A DNA stretch of 5,205 nucleotides from Candidatus Jidaibacter sp. (GTDB lineage: Bacteria; Pseudomonadota; Alphaproteobacteria; Rickettsiales; Midichloriaceae), in the NCBI GenBank assembly GCA_021298045.1, contig JAJTHY010000070.1, positions 1 to 5,205 on the forward strand, in the 5' to 3' direction. Below the pieces are notes generated by a model. The model worked only from the letters and a program-made list of their open reading frames with translations, did not search any database and was not told the origin of the DNA. Of the stretch, positions 5,057 to 5,205 are shown piece after piece. Within the stretch, counting starts at the first letter, position 1. The number at the start of each line of letters is the position of its first letter. The translations under genes were made by a program, and so were the position numbers.

Positions 5057-5205
5057 TTAGGATTGCAGGGCGACCGCATTAAAATTCAGAAGCAACGGCG
5101 TTACAACACGAACATGGATAAAAGCTTCAATTAATACCTTGTAATTTAAAGCAAAAACCTCTAAAATCTTCGCTGTGAATGTGGCGCTCCATCTACTCAT
5201 AGTCA
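5057..5205 (-). other. Short open frame running off the window edge, unassigned
   Basis: On the minus strand a frame is open from the window edge to TAA (5057-5059). The first ATG is at 5200, giving 47 residues beginning MSRWSATFTAKILEVFALNY and ending NAVALQS. It is moderately hydrophobic. No Shine-Dalgarno can be judged, because only five bases precede the ATG. I recognise no family. It could be the tail of a gene outside the window or chance. I see nothing else definable in 4993-5205. Confidence 0.2.

Noticed and set aside
5016..5132. Plus-strand frame across the region before the window's end (to TAA after MDKSFN)
   Set aside because: It is short, has no ribosome binding site, begins without a clear start codon and matches no recognised family.

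Overview
The window looks like chromosome from an A+T-rich alphaproteobacterium, most likely a member of the Rickettsiales or a close relative. The reasons are the low G+C content, an alphaproteobacterial gene transfer agent (GTA) type tail gene, a split ATP synthase b'/b gene pair, an elongator tRNA-Met of alphaproteobacterial type, and a hemE gene beside what looks like a replication origin. This placement rests on gene content and motifs read by eye; no database search was run.

Layout. Positions 1-22 probably hold the last codons of a GTA tail gene of the DUF2460 family. They are followed at 29-823 (+) by an intact GTA/phage hub protein gene of the DUF2163/BR0599 family. Positions 824-1029 hold an 8-bp inverted repeat and a short unassigned reading frame. 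Next come two genes on the minus strand, transcribed leftwards as hemE then dnaB: uroporphyrinogen decarboxylase (2483-3556) and the replicative helicase (1030 to about 2511). They overlap or nearly touch and probably form one transcription unit. A 376-bp gene-free, very A+T-rich interval (3557-3932) separates hemE from the divergent atpF'-atpF pair (3933-4391 and 4395-4886, +), which encodes the peripheral-stalk subunits of the F1Fo ATP synthase. A tRNA-Met gene on the minus strand (4916-4992) converges on atpF. The last 213 bp have no recognisable gene, only a short minus-strand frame open at the window edge.

The most notable region is 3557-3932. It holds a near-pure A+T block next to hemE, a set of AT-rich direct and inverted repeats (core ATGTTAATAAC), and a run of DnaA-box-like 9-mers whose starts lie 22-24 bp apart. 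In other alphaproteobacteria (Caulobacter, Rickettsia, Wolbachia) the chromosomal origin lies next to hemE, so this is a strong oriC candidate. The replicative helicase gene then lies about 1 kb from the origin, just behind hemE. The GTA-type gene and the ATP synthase genes are unrelated neighbours. The GTA cluster appears to be split here, as is common in Rickettsiales. The Fo genes atpB and atpE, which usually precede atpF', are absent immediately upstream.
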